From Aestuariivirga sp. (GTDB lineage Bacteria; Pseudomonadota; Alphaproteobacteria; Rhizobiales; Aestuariivirgaceae), in assembly GCA_020252385.1 (NCBI GenBank), contig JADCDC010000432.1, positions 1-5,121 on the forward strand: DNA of 5,121 bases, read 5' to 3'. Shown here in pieces: positions 4,993 to 5,121 of the stretch. The notes under the pieces are model-generated. The model saw nothing but the letters and a program-made list of their open reading frames with translations, searched no databases and had not been told where the DNA came from. Both the position numbers and the translations under genes were made by a program. Each line of letters begins with the position of its first letter. Position 1 is the stretch's first letter.

Positions 4993-5121
4993 CAGCCTCA
5001 GCCGCAGCACCTGCTCGCCCCTCGATCGAGACGCTGGCGGCGACCTATGCGGCGGAGGTCGCAAGAAAGCGCCGGAGCTTTCTTGTCTATGCCCTCGTGG
5101 CGGCCGTCGCCGTTGGCATCG
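4989..5121 (+). CDS. phnE: Phosphonate/phosphate ABC transporter permease PhnE, 5' part only
   Basis: Only 44 codons lie in the window. They encode a cytoplasmic N-terminal stretch (MTASAAAPARPSIETLAATY) with a basic ARKRRS cluster at 25-30, followed by the first hydrophobic helix (FLVYALVAAVAVGI, 31-44), in line with the positive-inside rule. This is how PhnE permeases begin, but the diagnostic EAA loop lies beyond the edge, so the call rests mainly on position: third gene after phnC and phnD, same strand, 54 bases after phnD. The ATG at 4989 is the only sensible start, since the frame of the ATG at 4978 stops after four codons. The ribosome site is weak; GGAG copies at 4935-4943 are far upstream. 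Confidence 0.82.
   Translation, partial: MTASAAAPARPSIETLAATYAAEVARKRRSFLVYALVAAVAVGI

Overview
The window is GC-rich, gene-dense bacterial DNA. The codon usage, the layout of a phnC-phnD-phnE transport operon behind a PHO-box-like array, and Tat-type signal peptides suggest an alphaproteobacterium, probably of the Hyphomicrobiales/Rhizobiales. This assignment is an inference, because no rRNA or other taxonomic marker is present.

Left part (1-1907, minus strand): one long reading frame, cut by the left edge, encodes a Tat-exported metallo-beta-lactamase-fold alkylsulfatase of the SdsA1 type. All seven expected zinc ligands are visible. A possible 19-residue leader peptide (1904-1963) overlaps its start codon by ATGA. 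The divergent intergenic region (1908-2105) holds several inverted repeats that look like operators.

Middle part (2106-2843): two small genes converge. One, on the plus strand, encodes a 102-residue protein of the ABM-like ferredoxin-fold (dimeric alpha/beta barrel) type. The other, on the minus strand, encodes a 130-residue protein of unknown function with a lysine/alanine-rich, histone-H1-like N-terminal tail. The 329 bases from 2844 to 3172 contain no convincing gene.

Right part (3095-5121, plus strand): four CTGTCAT-like heptamers at exact 11-bp steps (3095-3134) precede phnC (ATPase), phnD (periplasmic binding protein) and the first 44 codons of phnE (permease). Together these form an ABC importer for phosphonate, phosphite or phosphate, presumably switched on by PhoB when phosphate is scarce. 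A GC-rich hairpin lies between phnD and phnE.

The sulfatase and the Phn transporter both scavenge nutrients from organic esters or phosphonates, but the sequence does not show that they are co-regulated. I found no mobile element, CRISPR array, tRNA or rRNA. The most notable signals are regulatory: the four-unit PHO array, the overlapping leader ORF of the sulfatase, and the inverted repeats around 1999-2090.
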